A stretch of DNA of 64,000 nt from JBQTII01 sp052387905 (GTDB lineage Bacteria > Actinomycetota > Actinomycetes > Sporichthyales > Sporichthyaceae), in assembly GCA_052387905.1 (NCBI GenBank), contig JBQTIR010000003.1, forward strand, positions 52,402-116,401, read 5' to 3'. Position numbers and translations under genes: made by a program. The notes beneath the pieces are model-generated. The model was not told the DNA's origin and searched no databases. It saw only the letters and a program-made list of their open reading frames with translations. Below, piece by piece: positions 33,349 to 41,972 of the stretch; the stretch's first letter is position 1, and every line of letters starts with the position of its first letter.

Positions 33349-33498
33349 GCTCAGCCTCCCAGGATCGTCGCAGCTACCGCGGTGTCAATGAGTCGTGGGT
33401 GCGGCCACGCGACGGTGCGCAACCGAACCCGATTCGGAGCCGAACCCCTGCACGGATGCCCGGAGGGGCGCCGAACACCCCCCTTGAAGCGAAGCGCG

Positions 33499-34149
33499 TC
33501 AGGCGGTGATCGGGACCGACGCACTCACGGCGATCCCGCCGAGCGACGCCGAATCGGCGATCCACAGCCGGCCACCCAGTCTCGCCGCATCGGCGGCCAG
33601 ACTGGCCAGACCGAGGGACTGCCCGTGACCCACCCGGGAGCGCACCGCCGCGGCCGCGCCCGTGCCGTCGTCGTGCACCTCGACCGTCCACCATCGGCGC
33701 CCGCGGCGCAGCACGATCTGTACGCGAGCGGCGCCGGCGTGCTTGGCCGCATTGGCGACGCCCTCCCGCGCTGCCCGTACCAGCATCCTGGCCGCCGGGC
33801 CGACAGGCTCCGGACCGCCGCCGAACACCTGGACGCTGACGGCGACGTCCCCGATCGATTCCGGCGGGGTGACCGAACGGATCGCGTCGAGCACCGAGAG
33901 TGCAGGCTCGGCGGGGTGAGTGCCGTGCAGCGCGTCGACCAGGGCGGCTCGCAGCTCGCGATTTCCGGTGTCGATACGAGTGCGCAGGCGATCCAGGATC
34001 TCCCGGGCGTCGGGACCCAGGCCGGGAAGAGCCAGCAGTTCGTGCAGGTCGAGCGAGGCCGCGAACAGTTGCTGGGCCAGGCCATCGTGCAGCTCAGCGG
34101 CGAGCGCGCGGACACCGACGTCGGTTCGCTCGAATCCCGCTGCCGTCAT
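33499..34149 (-). CDS. Soluble NarL-type sensor histidine kinase lacking a sensor domain
   Basis: The 216-residue protein starts almost at its HisKA_3 dimerisation motif: RALAAELHDGLAQQLFAASL has the phospho-acceptor His. The ATPase domain shows the N box AAREGVANAAKHAGAARVQI, DDGTG and GLASLAADAARLGGRLWI. No transmembrane helix or input domain precedes it. A signal must therefore come from a partner protein, perhaps the membrane-anchored YtkA-like protein encoded 150 bases downstream. The ATG at 34149 follows AGGGAC; longer in-frame extensions run into the tesB region and lack coding sense. Confidence 0.85.
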   Translation of the reverse strand: MTAAGFERTDVGVRALAAELHDGLAQQLFAASLDLHELLALPGLGPDAREILDRLRTRIDTGNRELRAALVDALHGTHPAEPALSVLDAIRSVTPPESIGDVAVSVQVFGGGPEPVGPAARMLVRAAREGVANAAKHAGAARVQIVLRRGRRWWTVEVHDDGTGAAAAVRSRVGHGQSLGLASLAADAARLGGRLWIADSASLGGIAVSASVPITA

Positions 34150-34190
34150 GTCCCTAGTTCGGGCTGGCGTGACCCCCGGATGGGTGCGGC

Positions 34191-35072
34191 TCAGAACGGC
34201 CGGATCAATCCTTCCTGGACGGCGCTGGCCACCAGGTTCCCGGCGCTGTCGAAGATCCGGCCGATGGACAGGCCCCGGGCACCACTGGCCGACGGGGAGA
34301 CCTGGTCGTAGAGCAGCCACTCGTCGACTCGGAACGGGCGGTGGAACCACATCGCATGGTCGAGGGAGGCCCGCACCAGATGGTCGAGGTCGAGGCCCTC
34401 CTCGTGCGGGACCAGGCTGGCGTGCAACAGCGACAGGTCGCTCATGTACGCGAGCACGCTGCGGTGCAGCGCGTCGTCCTCGGGCAGGGTGACATCGCGG
34501 GCGCCGTCGCCCCCGCCGGCACGCATCCAGAGCCGGGCCACCGCAGGGTGGTCGGGGTCGCTCCAGCGACCGCCGGGGGCCGTGGAGCCCGCGAACCGGA
34601 AGTCCAGCGCCCCGAACTCCGCCCGCATCGCCTCGACTGCGTCCGGGTGGCGCAGACCCGCCAGGGAATCGGCCAGCGACGGGCACTCCTGTGGGGCGGG
34701 GACCTCGGGAGCGCGGTCCTGGTGGGTGAAGCCCGGCTCCTCCCCCTGGTAGGAAGCGGTCATGAAGAAGATGTGCTTGCCGTGCTGGCGGGCCGCGACC
34801 CGGCGCACGCTGAACGAACGCCCGTCCCGCAGCGTGTCGACGTCGTAGACGATCGGCACCGCCGGGTCGCCGGGCAACAAGAAGTAGGAGTGGAAGGAGT
34901 GCGCCTGCCGGCCAGGTTCGACGGTCCGGCTGGCGGCGAGCAGCGCCTGGCCGAGCACCTGGCCGCCGAAGACCCGCTGCATCGAGGTCTCGGGCTGGGT
35001 ACCGCGGTAGAGGCCGTCCTCGATCATCTCGAGGTCGAACAGATCGACGAGCTCCCGAGTGGACTTCGGCAT
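34191..35072 (-). CDS. tesB: Acyl-CoA thioesterase II
   Basis: The 293-residue double-hotdog enzyme hydrolyses medium- to long-chain acyl-CoA. TQPETSMQRVFGGQVLGQAL and HSFHSYFLLPGDPAVPIVYD mark the first hotdog. The catalytic triad equivalents are the Asp in RASLDHAMWFHRPF, the Ser/Thr after LLYDQVSPSASGARG, and the Gln in ASAVQEGLIRPF. The length and order match E. coli TesB. It lies upstream of the histidine kinase with a 41-base gap. Confidence 0.95.
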   Translation of the reverse strand: MPKSTRELVDLFDLEMIEDGLYRGTQPETSMQRVFGGQVLGQALLAASRTVEPGRQAHSFHSYFLLPGDPAVPIVYDVDTLRDGRSFSVRRVAARQHGKHIFFMTASYQGEEPGFTHQDRAPEVPAPQECPSLADSLAGLRHPDAVEAMRAEFGALDFRFAGSTAPGGRWSDPDHPAVARLWMRAGGGDGARDVTLPEDDALHRSVLAYMSDLSLLHASLVPHEEGLDLDHLVRASLDHAMWFHRPFRVDEWLLYDQVSPSASGARGLSIGRIFDSAGNLVASAVQEGLIRPF

Positions 35073-35095
35073 CTCCCCAACTTAGCCGGACCGCC

Positions 35096-36235
35096 TTAGT
35101 CCGGGCGTGCGACCTCATGGGCGACCAGCGGCCCACCCGGGTACTGGCCGGGCCCGTCATAGACCTCGGCCTCGATACGACCGAGTTGCTCGCGGAACAC
35201 GAAACGGAACACGACCTTGAGGGCCGCGGTCACCGGCAGCGCGGTCAGCGCACCGATCGCCCCACCGACGGCAGCCCCGACCAGCACCGCGATGAACACC
35301 GCGATCGGAGAGAGGTCGACGGCCTTGGAGAACACCCGCGGTGCGATGACGTAATTCTCGACCTGCTGGTAGCCGACCAGGATCACGAACACGGTGATCG
35401 CCAGCGGGACGGATTCCGTCAACGCGACCAGGGTGCACAGGATCGCGCCGATGGTGGCGCCCACCTGCGGGATGGCGGAGAAGAACCCGACCGCGAGAGC
35501 CAGGATCGCCGAATAGGGCACTCCGCTGACCCCGAGCACGATCCCGGCGAAGATTCCGGCGCTGGAGGAGACCAGCAACTGGCCGGTGACGTACCCGCCG
35601 ATGCGATCCAGGGATTCGTCCAGCACCCGGACGCGCTCCGGGTCCCGCAGGGCGCGAACCGCGAAGGAGTGCAGGCGCGGCATCGCCATCATGAAGTAGA
35701 TGGTGAGCGCGAAGACGGTGAAGATGCCGAACAAGGCGGTGACGACGCCCCCGAGAATCCCGTACACGGTGCCGAGCGAACTGGTGAGCAGTTCCGGGAT
35801 CCGGTCGAGTTGCTCCTGGATCTTCTTCTGCACCTCGGGATCGTCGAGCCGGACGCCGAGGATCTCCCGGCCCTCACCACGGTCGTTGAGGCTGTTGAGC
35901 AGCGTCGGGATGTTCTCCACGAACTCACCCGCCTGGCGGACCGCCGGGACGATCATCAGCCACACGACCAAGGTCACCAGGAGCACGGCGGCCGAGAAGA
36001 TCACCAGGACAGCGTGTCCCCGGCGCAGTCCGCGGCGCTCCAGGCGACGGATGGTGGGCTCCAGACCGGCGGCGAAGAAGAACCCCAGGAAGATCGACGC
36101 CGCGACCGAGCGGACCTCGACAACCAGGATCCCGAGGGCAATCACCAGCAGGACCGTCGCGGTGACCTTGGCCCAGTAGAGCAAGGGCGGTGGCTGCCCG
36201 CGCCCGGACACCGCCGGAGCCTCGATCTCCGTCAT
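35096..36235 (-). CDS. AI-2E family (PerM-type) membrane transporter
   Basis: The product has about 379 residues and roughly eight transmembrane helices. An N-terminal pair (KVTATVLLVIALGILVVEV, ASIFLGFFFAAGLEPTIRRL), a cytoplasmic region, then GYVTGQLLVSSSAGIFAGIV, GVPYSAILALAVGFFSAIPQ, GATIGAILCTLVAL and VGYQQVENYVIAPRVFSKAV. The GxxP-x-IG motif and the NxxxxPRV segment are hallmarks of AI-2E/PerM permeases. Substrates of most members are unproven, and quorum-signal export should not be assumed. ATG 36235 is used; an in-frame GTG at 36256 is an alternative. Confidence 0.92.
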   Translation of the reverse strand: MTEIEAPAVSGRGQPPPLLYWAKVTATVLLVIALGILVVEVRSVAASIFLGFFFAAGLEPTIRRLERRGLRRGHAVLVIFSAAVLLVTLVVWLMIVPAVRQAGEFVENIPTLLNSLNDRGEGREILGVRLDDPEVQKKIQEQLDRIPELLTSSLGTVYGILGGVVTALFGIFTVFALTIYFMMAMPRLHSFAVRALRDPERVRVLDESLDRIGGYVTGQLLVSSSAGIFAGIVLGVSGVPYSAILALAVGFFSAIPQVGATIGAILCTLVALTESVPLAITVFVILVGYQQVENYVIAPRVFSKAVDLSPIAVFIAVLVGAAVGGAIGALTALPVTAALKVVFRFVFREQLGRIEAEVYDGPGQYPGGPLVAHEVARPD

Positions 36236-36317
36236 GGCAGGGACAGTAGAGCCCACCTCGACGCAATTCCCTCAGGCGCGCGGAAGGCTCAGATAGGCGC
36301 TCGCGCGAGGCGGTCCT

Positions 36318-36650
36318 CTACTGCCGTCGGCGAGGCGAAGCCGAGGCCGTTGCCATGTCTTCGTCTGCGATACGGCGAGCGACCCGGCGTTCCACGACGA
36401 AGGTCATCAGGGGCACGGTGCCCGCCAGCAGCACGATGAGCGTCCACCCCATCGGCCAGTGCCGGCGGCGGGAGAGGTCGAAGGCCAGACCGAGATAGAT
36501 CAGGTAGAACCAGCCGTGCACCAAGGCGAGCCAGGCGTAGTCATGGTTGTCCGGCGGGCCGTATTTCAGGTACATCGAGAAACACAGGCCCAACAGCAAG
36601 ACGCCGGTGATCAGGGCCGAGATGCGGTAACGAAGTACAGCAGCGTTCAC
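36318..36650 (-). CDS. DUF3817 integral membrane protein
   Basis: The 110-residue product has three transmembrane helices (SALITGVLLLGLCFSMYLKY, HGWFYLIYLGLAFDLSRR, GWTLIVLLAGTVPLMTFVVE). The motif FYLIYLGLAFDLSRRRHW is characteristic of DUF3817, a small family of unknown function. The GTG start overlaps the upstream gene's stop (GTGA at 36647-36650), so the two are translationally coupled. Confidence 0.88.
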   Translation of the reverse strand: MNAAVLRYRISALITGVLLLGLCFSMYLKYGPPDNHDYAWLALVHGWFYLIYLGLAFDLSRRRHWPMGWTLIVLLAGTVPLMTFVVERRVARRIADEDMATASASPRRRQ

Positions 36651-37048
36651 GAGTGGTCTTTCTGGTGCAGGCGGGCGAGCAGATCGTTGAACGCGGCGAG
36701 CTCAGAATCTGATTCGAGGTCAGAATCTGTCGGCTGGGTGGCCGCCGTCGGGCGTGCCGGTGGCAGCACGACGTCGTCGGGAAGCCGATAGCCGGGATGG
36801 CGGGGCGGAGCGGTTTGCTCGTGGCCAGGGCACTGGGCGCGGATCGCCTCCCGGCACAACCAGGCCCAGACTCCGAGGGTGAACAGTCCGAAGGCAGGCC
36901 ACTGCAAGGCGTACCCCAGGCTGCTGCCGCCCCCACCGGCACCGGAGCGGCCGAACTGCCACCACGACAGCGCCAGGCAGGTCACCACGGCGGCGACTGT
37001 CAGCACATGCAACGCCACCCAGCGCGGCGCGAACAGGACCTTGGGCAC
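36647..37048 (-). CDS. Small membrane protein coupled to DUF3817
   Basis: The 133-residue protein has two helices (VALHVLTVAAVVTCLALSWW and LQWPAFGLFTLGVWAWLC) separated by GRSGAGGGGSSLGYA. The WQFGR sequence follows the first helix. A cytoplasmic tail is Pro- and Asp-rich (PDDVVLPPARP, DSDLESDSELAAF). WWQFGR resembles SURF1-like N-termini, but the rest does not match. It is paired with DUF3817 by overlapping codons. Confidence 0.75.
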   Translation of the reverse strand: MPKVLFAPRWVALHVLTVAAVVTCLALSWWQFGRSGAGGGGSSLGYALQWPAFGLFTLGVWAWLCREAIRAQCPGHEQTAPPRHPGYRLPDDVVLPPARPTAATQPTDSDLESDSELAAFNDLLARLHQKDHS

Positions 37049-37078
37049 CCTCGCAGGGTACCCGTGGTGCCCGAGGGC

Positions 37079-38905
37079 TCACCGTCTCGCGGGCGCGGGG
37101 TCGAGGCGGCTGCTCACGGCCGTCAGGGCTCCCCCGGCCAGCCAACCCACCCCGGAACCATGGTGGGAACGCTGGCCGGGATCACCGGCAGCACCAGGCG
37201 CTACCTGAAATCCGTCGGTGGCCGCGTAGAGCAGGACACCGGGGTCCGGCACCGGCGCGGCGCGGGCCGCCAGGTACGCGGCGAATCCGGCGGCCGAGGC
37301 GCTCTGGTCGGGACCGACCCGGCGCAGGGCACCCAGATAGGAGGTGGCCGTCTCCCCCGCCGGATTGAACGGCAGGGCCGCCACCGGAGAGGCTCCGGCG
37401 GCCGCGACGATCTGGCTCTGCATGAGCCACGGCGCCAGATAGGTCCCGTACAGCGGAGCCGAAATTTGCCGGCGGACGGTGAGCTGCTCGTGCGCCACCT
37501 CCCAGCCGGCGAGCGCGAGCACCACGTCGGACCCGGGATCCATCCCGTCCTTGATCGTGATGCCGACGTGCTCCGCCGCGGCGCGAACCAGGGCGGCGGC
37601 GGCGCGTCCGCGTGGCGTGTCATCGCTGAGCAGGCCCAGCGCCCGAGCACCGCGGGTACCCAAGGTCGTGACCAGCGCGCGCAGCGCGCCGGCGTCGACA
37701 GCGGCCAAAGCCTCGTGTGGACACCGGCCGAGCGGAGCCACGGAGCCACCGAGGGCAGCGCCCAGCGCGGCGGAGGAACACTCGGCCAGATCCGGTCCCG
37801 ACGCCGAGATCCAGCCCGCCGCGGAACCGGCGTCGAGCACCTGCTGATTGACCCGGGTCCCCTGACGGATCTCCAGACGCGAACGTCCAGTCGGCAATTC
37901 CACCTCGGCCCACATGCCCTGCGCGCCGGGGCGCGGCGCCGCCCGGTAGCGGCGACCGTCGATGAGCACGTCGGTGAAGCGATCGGTCATCAGGTGGACG
38001 AGGTTCGGACCTGGGCGCTGCGGCACGACCACGACGCCGGTGGCCACGTCGTCGAAGTCCATGGCGCGCACGAGCGGGACACCGCGCGCGGCCGGCGGGC
38101 CAGGTGGTGGCAACGCGGTCAGGGCTGAGCCCGCCAACACCACGACACTGACCACCACGAGTTCCATGCGGGCGGGCAATCTCCCCGCGCCCCGGCGCGC
38201 GCGCACCGCGGCGATGGCGCCCAGTGCGACCACCGCGGCCACGAGCGCAGCCTTGACCAGCACCAAGGTTCCGAAGTCGGTGACGGTGATCCCGCTCAAC
38301 GTCACGTCGTAGTCCCGCGCGGACCACACTCCGGTTGCGGTGGCCAGGACGCCGGCGGCGATTGCGGCCGGGGTCAGGCGGCGCACCGTCGCCGTGCGCT
38401 GCCCGCGGCCCACTGTGGCACCGGCGAGGATGGCCGCCGACCAGACCGCCGCTGCAGCGACGTGACCTACCATCAGGGCGCCCGATGCTGCGCCGTCGGA
38501 GAGTGCGTCGCGACACAGCCAGCCCACGATCGCGGCACCGGCGAGCAGGCTGGGCACGGCGCGCCCGATCAGGACTGCGAGGAGCGCAGCGACGGTGAGG
38601 GCGCCGAGGGCCAGGTACTGCAGGCGTGGGAGTTCCCCGAACGCCCCCGCCGTGGCGGCGGCCGCCGCGAGCGCAGCGGCACTGACCAGCAGTCGCCGGG
38701 CGATTTCCGTCGGCCCGCCCGCGATCGGACGAAGGAGCGCGGCACCGGCAAGCAGGACCGCGGTAGCGATGAGAACGGTCCGGGCGACCCGGTCCAACCC
38801 GGACAAATCCAGCACGGCGTCGCCGCCGCCATGAGCGACTGCCAGACTCGGCACCAGAATCTGATACAGCGTCAGCGCGATGCCCAAGGCCAGCGCGCCG
38901 CGCAA
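37079..38905 (-). CDS. CopD-like membrane protein with large extracytoplasmic C-terminal domain
   Basis: After a hydrophobic leader ending SLAVAHGGG, about eight transmembrane helices follow (VARTVLIATAVLLAGAALLR, LLVSAAALAAAAATAGAF, MVGHVAAAAVWSAAILAGAT, FGTLVLVKAALVAAVVALGA). The HVAAAAVWSAAILAG segment is the CopD-like His-helix. The remaining 300 residues are a soluble outer domain with LVTTLGTRGARALGLLSDDT and KDGMDPGSDVVLALAGWEVA, resembling a type 1 periplasmic-binding fold. A CopD part fused to a binding-protein-like part is unusual. The start is uncertain: TTG 38905 is just inside the leader, while GTG 38980 would place a terminator-like hairpin (38915-38963) inside the coding sequence. 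Confidence 0.72.
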   Translation of the reverse strand: MRGALALGIALTLYQILVPSLAVAHGGGDAVLDLSGLDRVARTVLIATAVLLAGAALLRPIAGGPTEIARRLLVSAAALAAAAATAGAFGELPRLQYLALGALTVAALLAVLIGRAVPSLLAGAAIVGWLCRDALSDGAASGALMVGHVAAAAVWSAAILAGATVGRGQRTATVRRLTPAAIAAGVLATATGVWSARDYDVTLSGITVTDFGTLVLVKAALVAAVVALGAIAAVRARRGAGRLPARMELVVVSVVVLAGSALTALPPPGPPAARGVPLVRAMDFDDVATGVVVVPQRPGPNLVHLMTDRFTDVLIDGRRYRAAPRPGAQGMWAEVELPTGRSRLEIRQGTRVNQQVLDAGSAAGWISASGPDLAECSSAALGAALGGSVAPLGRCPHEALAAVDAGALRALVTTLGTRGARALGLLSDDTPRGRAAAALVRAAAEHVGITIKDGMDPGSDVVLALAGWEVAHEQLTVRRQISAPLYGTYLAPWLMQSQIVAAAGASPVAALPFNPAGETATSYLGALRRVGPDQSASAAGFAAYLAARAAPVPDPGVLLYAATDGFQVAPGAAGDPGQRSHHGSGVGWLAGGALTAVSSRLDPAPARR

Positions 38906-38914
38906 GCGGCAGCG

Positions 38915-38963
38915 ATCGAACGTGCGGGGCCACCGGACGTTCCGGTGGCCCCGCGTGTTCGAT
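38915..38963. terminator. 23-bp hairpin after the SBP56-like gene
   Basis: Arms 38915-38937 and 38941-38963 pair along 23 positions, with two G-U wobbles and a three-base loop; the core is GCGGGGCCACCGGA. It lies downstream of the 39071 stop and just before the CopD-like gene, and is most simply a transcription terminator or attenuator. Confidence 0.75.
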
Positions 38964-39070
38964 GCCAGGGTGCCGATCACCCCGCCCCCAGGGTGGTCAG
39001 CTTCGTTGCTCGACCCTGGCTCTCGAACGTCTTATTCACGGAGGTTCCTCACTCGATGGCTGCCGCGGAC

Positions 39071-41020
39071 TCAGCGAACGTCTTCGTCGGCGATGACGAA
39101 GAACATGGAGTGCGGTTTGGCATCCCCGAAATCGCCGTGCGGCCACGAGGTCCGGTTGAAGCTGACGCAGCTGGACCCGGAGTTCTCGTCCACGAAGTTC
39201 GCGTCCAGGGAGAACCTGCCCTTGCGGCTGATGTCCAGGATGCAGACCTTGTGGTTGCCGTCGGTGTTCGTGCGGGCCACGAAGTAGTTCGCGAAGGCAA
39301 TGCGCTTGACGTCCGTGGTCTCGCGGTAGAAGCCGTCCTTGCTCATCTCGAAGTTGTCGTAGGCGCCCCAGTGCGGACCACCGGAGGTGTTGTCCTTGAC
39401 CTCGAAGGTGTCGACCAGGGTCGGGCAGTCCTTCTCGGCGCCACCGAAGCTGACTTCGGGCAGCGTGTCGATGCTGCACGTGGTCTTGGTGCCGGCCTTG
39501 ACCAGCTTGGAAATGTCGAGCATGTAGATCTGCTTGGCGGTACCGGAGTCGAAGGTGTTGATCGAGCCCGGACCGCGGCCGATGACCGCGTGGTAGAGGT
39601 ACTTGTCGTCGGGACTGGTCTGGATCCAGCCCGCACCCGAGCAACCCCCGCCCTCGCCGACCTGCGGGTTGATCTCGCGTGCCGAGGTGGTCACGTCGAA
39701 CACCTCGCGCCACTGCAGGTTCTTGGCCGTGATGTCCGGGGTGTAGTAGACGACACCGCCACACATGGACGAGGCGAACGCACCCGTGTGCGTCGGCAGG
39801 TTCGTCGTCGTCACCTCCATGATGCCGCGCGGTTCCTCATGCGCCGGGTTGCGCTCGGTGCGCGGCCCGTCGGGCATGTAGGAGACCGAACGCAGCTGCG
39901 CGTTGTCCCGTTCGGTGATGTCGAAGGTGCGCACCGTCGGACGGAAGACCCGCGGGTCCGGCGCCTTGATCGGGTCGAGCACGATGTTGCGCGGCTCGGC
40001 GTAGTCCGAGGCGATGAGGATGTTGAGGTCCTCACGCACGTGGATGCCGTGCGGATTCGCGCAGGTCGCCGCGCTCGGAATCGCCGGGATGTTGACGCAG
40101 GTGTCGGGGTCCTCGGACTCCGCGAGCGCGGCCGGGATCTCCGAGAGCGTCTCACCGTTCTTGCCGATGCGGACGATGGAGCCCGGCGAGCCGCCGAAGC
40201 CGTTGGAGATGCGGACCTCGCCGTTGGTGTACCGGCACGGTCCGGCCACGTCCGCGCCGCCCATGTAGGTGCCGTACGCGGTGCCGTCCTTGAGCGTCCA
40301 GTAGGCATCCGGGATGGTGCCGCACGGGGTGTCGGTCGGGAGGTTGACGCCCTTCATCTCGATGCGCGGGAGCGCCTGCACGTCGAAGACGTAGGTGATG
40401 TCGCTGTAGAGGCCACCGGCGTAGATCGAGTCACCCTTGTGCCAGATGTACTGCATGTGGTGCGGCTCATTCTCGATGACCGGGCCCACGGTGACGGTGT
40501 TGACGACCTTGCCGTAGGTCGGGGAGGCCGGGGTCGAGTCGATCACGGCGAGGAAGTCCGGGCCGGGCAGATTGTCGCGGATGTCGTTCTCGGCCTTGGC
40601 CGGGCCGATGATCGGCTCGGTCTCCTGCAGGTTCGCGGTGCCGTTGTCGGCGGCGTTGAAGTCACCGGCCCACACGAGCAGGTACTCGTGCCGGATCCGG
40701 CCTTCCTTGGTGACGATCTTGCGCGCCTCGGGATTGGTTCCGGCGAGAGCAGAGCGCACCAGTTCGCGCTTGGCCGCGGTGATGTCCGGGCTGTCCTGCA
40801 CGAGGTGGTTGGTCGCGGTGAAGATCTCTCCATTCTTGGCCGTGAACTCCGAGGTGAAGACCTGCACCTGGTCGGTCGCCGCCGCGTTCCCGGACTGTAG
40901 GCCGATGACTCCGGCCGCGATGAGCGCCGGGACACCGGCAAAGGCCACGAGGCGGCGGCCCCTACTGGGGCGCCGACGTGCTGCACGCACGTCGGCTTCT
41001 GGGGTGGGGTAAATGTCCAT
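39071..41020 (-). CDS. Exported SBP56-like (methanethiol-oxidase-related) beta-propeller protein
   Basis: The 649-residue product has a twin-Arg-rich N-terminus and signal segment (SRGRRLVAFAGVPALIAAGV), then a large propeller. Segments include LLVWAGDFNAADNGTANLQE, FLAVIDSTPASPTYGKVVNT, NEPHHMQYIWHKGDSIYAGG, CANPHGIHVREDLNILIASD and AVIGRGPGSINTFDSG. The paired His in EPHHMQYIW and NPHGIH lie where selenium-binding protein 56 / methanethiol oxidase place metal or substrate ligands. That relationship is my best reading, not certain. Methanethiol oxidase uses copper, and the neighbouring gene is CopD-like, which fits but does not prove it. A distinctly AT-rich promoter region lies upstream (41021-41105). 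Confidence 0.65.
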   Translation of the reverse strand: MDIYPTPEADVRAARRRPSRGRRLVAFAGVPALIAAGVIGLQSGNAAATDQVQVFTSEFTAKNGEIFTATNHLVQDSPDITAAKRELVRSALAGTNPEARKIVTKEGRIRHEYLLVWAGDFNAADNGTANLQETEPIIGPAKAENDIRDNLPGPDFLAVIDSTPASPTYGKVVNTVTVGPVIENEPHHMQYIWHKGDSIYAGGLYSDITYVFDVQALPRIEMKGVNLPTDTPCGTIPDAYWTLKDGTAYGTYMGGADVAGPCRYTNGEVRISNGFGGSPGSIVRIGKNGETLSEIPAALAESEDPDTCVNIPAIPSAATCANPHGIHVREDLNILIASDYAEPRNIVLDPIKAPDPRVFRPTVRTFDITERDNAQLRSVSYMPDGPRTERNPAHEEPRGIMEVTTTNLPTHTGAFASSMCGGVVYYTPDITAKNLQWREVFDVTTSAREINPQVGEGGGCSGAGWIQTSPDDKYLYHAVIGRGPGSINTFDSGTAKQIYMLDISKLVKAGTKTTCSIDTLPEVSFGGAEKDCPTLVDTFEVKDNTSGGPHWGAYDNFEMSKDGFYRETTDVKRIAFANYFVARTNTDGNHKVCILDISRKGRFSLDANFVDENSGSSCVSFNRTSWPHGDFGDAKPHSMFFVIADEDVR

Positions 41021-41105
41021 GCCCGGGACTTAACTGGATCGAGTTTGTTAAGTCAATAATGTTTACCGAGTCAGTTGTTTTTAATCCCCGTTGTCGTGCT
41101 TGTCG
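41021..41105 (-). promoter_or_regulatory. AT-rich promoter region of the SBP56-like gene
   Basis: This 85-base gap contains the most AT-rich stretch of the window outside the IniB-like leader (41040-41090, including GTTTGTTAAGTCAATAATG and GTTGTTTTTAATCC). It lies directly upstream of the exported propeller gene on the minus strand. I cannot assign -35/-10 elements with confidence. Confidence 0.4.
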
Positions 41106-41894
41106 TCATGGGGTGTCGTTCGGACTGCGATCCGCGTCGAGCATGCGCGCCTCGTCCGGGGTGGGCGCGCTGCCGCCGAGGTGGGCGGGCAGCCACCAGC
41201 CCTCGTCCGGGCTCGCCGGCGCCTGGGGATAGTCCTTCTGTGCGCGGTCGAGCAGTTCCTGCATCCGGGTACGCAGGAGTTCGGTCTGCTCGGTCGGGTC
41301 CTCCCCGCGCGCAGGGTGCAGCGGCTCCCCTACGTAGACCAGGACCCGCACGTTGCGCTGCAGCAGATTCTTGGCTCGGCCCTTGGTCCACAGCCGCTGC
41401 CCACCCCACACCGCAACGGGCACCACCGGCGCCTTCGTCGCCACCGCCATGCGGACGGCGCCGCTCTTGATCTCCTTGACGGTGAACGAGCGACTGATCG
41501 TGGCTTCGGGAAATACCCCGACGACCTCGCCGGCCTTGAGCGCCTTGAGCGCTTCCCGGAACGAGGCCGATCCCGCGTCCCGGTCGACCGGGATGTGCTT
41601 CATCCCGCGCATCAGCGGACCGGAGATGCGGTGGTTGAACACCGACTCCTTGGCCATGAAGCGCACCAGGCGCCCCGACGGCTGCGCGCCCCAGCCAGCC
41701 AGGATGAAGTCCAGGTAGCTGACGTGGTTGGAGGCCAGCACCACCGGACCGGTGCGTGGCATGTGCTCCCCGCCCACGACGGTGACGCGCAGGTTCAACG
41801 CCCGGAACACGACCTTCGCGGCCGCGATCACCGGCGGGTAGACCCGATCCCGCGCGGCGTAGTCGTTCGCCTTCGGTGCAGCGCTCTCGGCCAT
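41106..41894 (-). CDS. 1-acyl-sn-glycerol-3-phosphate acyltransferase (PlsC family)
   Basis: The 262-residue enzyme transfers an acyl chain to lysophosphatidate or a related acceptor at the inner face of the membrane. Motif I is VLASNHVSYLDFILA (H-x4-D), motif II region MRGMKHIPVDRDAGSASFRE, motif III VVGVFPEATISRSF, motif IV APVVPVAVWGGQRLW. The ATG at 41894 has AGGG upstream and MAESAAP as N-terminus. The tail after residue 225 is Pro- and Asp-rich. It follows pirin on the same strand after a hairpin. Confidence 0.93.
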   Translation of the reverse strand: MAESAAPKANDYAARDRVYPPVIAAAKVVFRALNLRVTVVGGEHMPRTGPVVLASNHVSYLDFILAGWGAQPSGRLVRFMAKESVFNHRISGPLMRGMKHIPVDRDAGSASFREALKALKAGEVVGVFPEATISRSFTVKEIKSGAVRMAVATKAPVVPVAVWGGQRLWTKGRAKNLLQRNVRVLVYVGEPLHPARGEDPTEQTELLRTRMQELLDRAQKDYPQAPASPDEGWWLPAHLGGSAPTPDEARMLDADRSPNDTP

Positions 41895-41921
41895 GCGCGG
41901 AACCCTAGTGCTGACCCTCAA

Positions 41922-41963
41922 CGTCAGCGAAAGCGCGCGCCATAGCGCTCGGTCTCGCTGACG
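41922..41963. terminator. Nested hairpin between pirin and acyltransferase genes
   Basis: CGTCAGCGA (41922-41930) pairs with TCGCTGACG (41955-41963); an inner AGCGC/GCGCT pair lies in the loop. It is ten bases downstream of the pirin stop and upstream of the acyltransferase start, as expected for a terminator. Confidence 0.65.
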
Positions 41964-41972
41964 CTACGGCGG

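Noticed and set aside
35096..36235. Quorum-signal (AI-2) exporter as a function
   Set aside because: The family name is historical; nothing in the sequence or neighbourhood supports AI-2 transport specifically.
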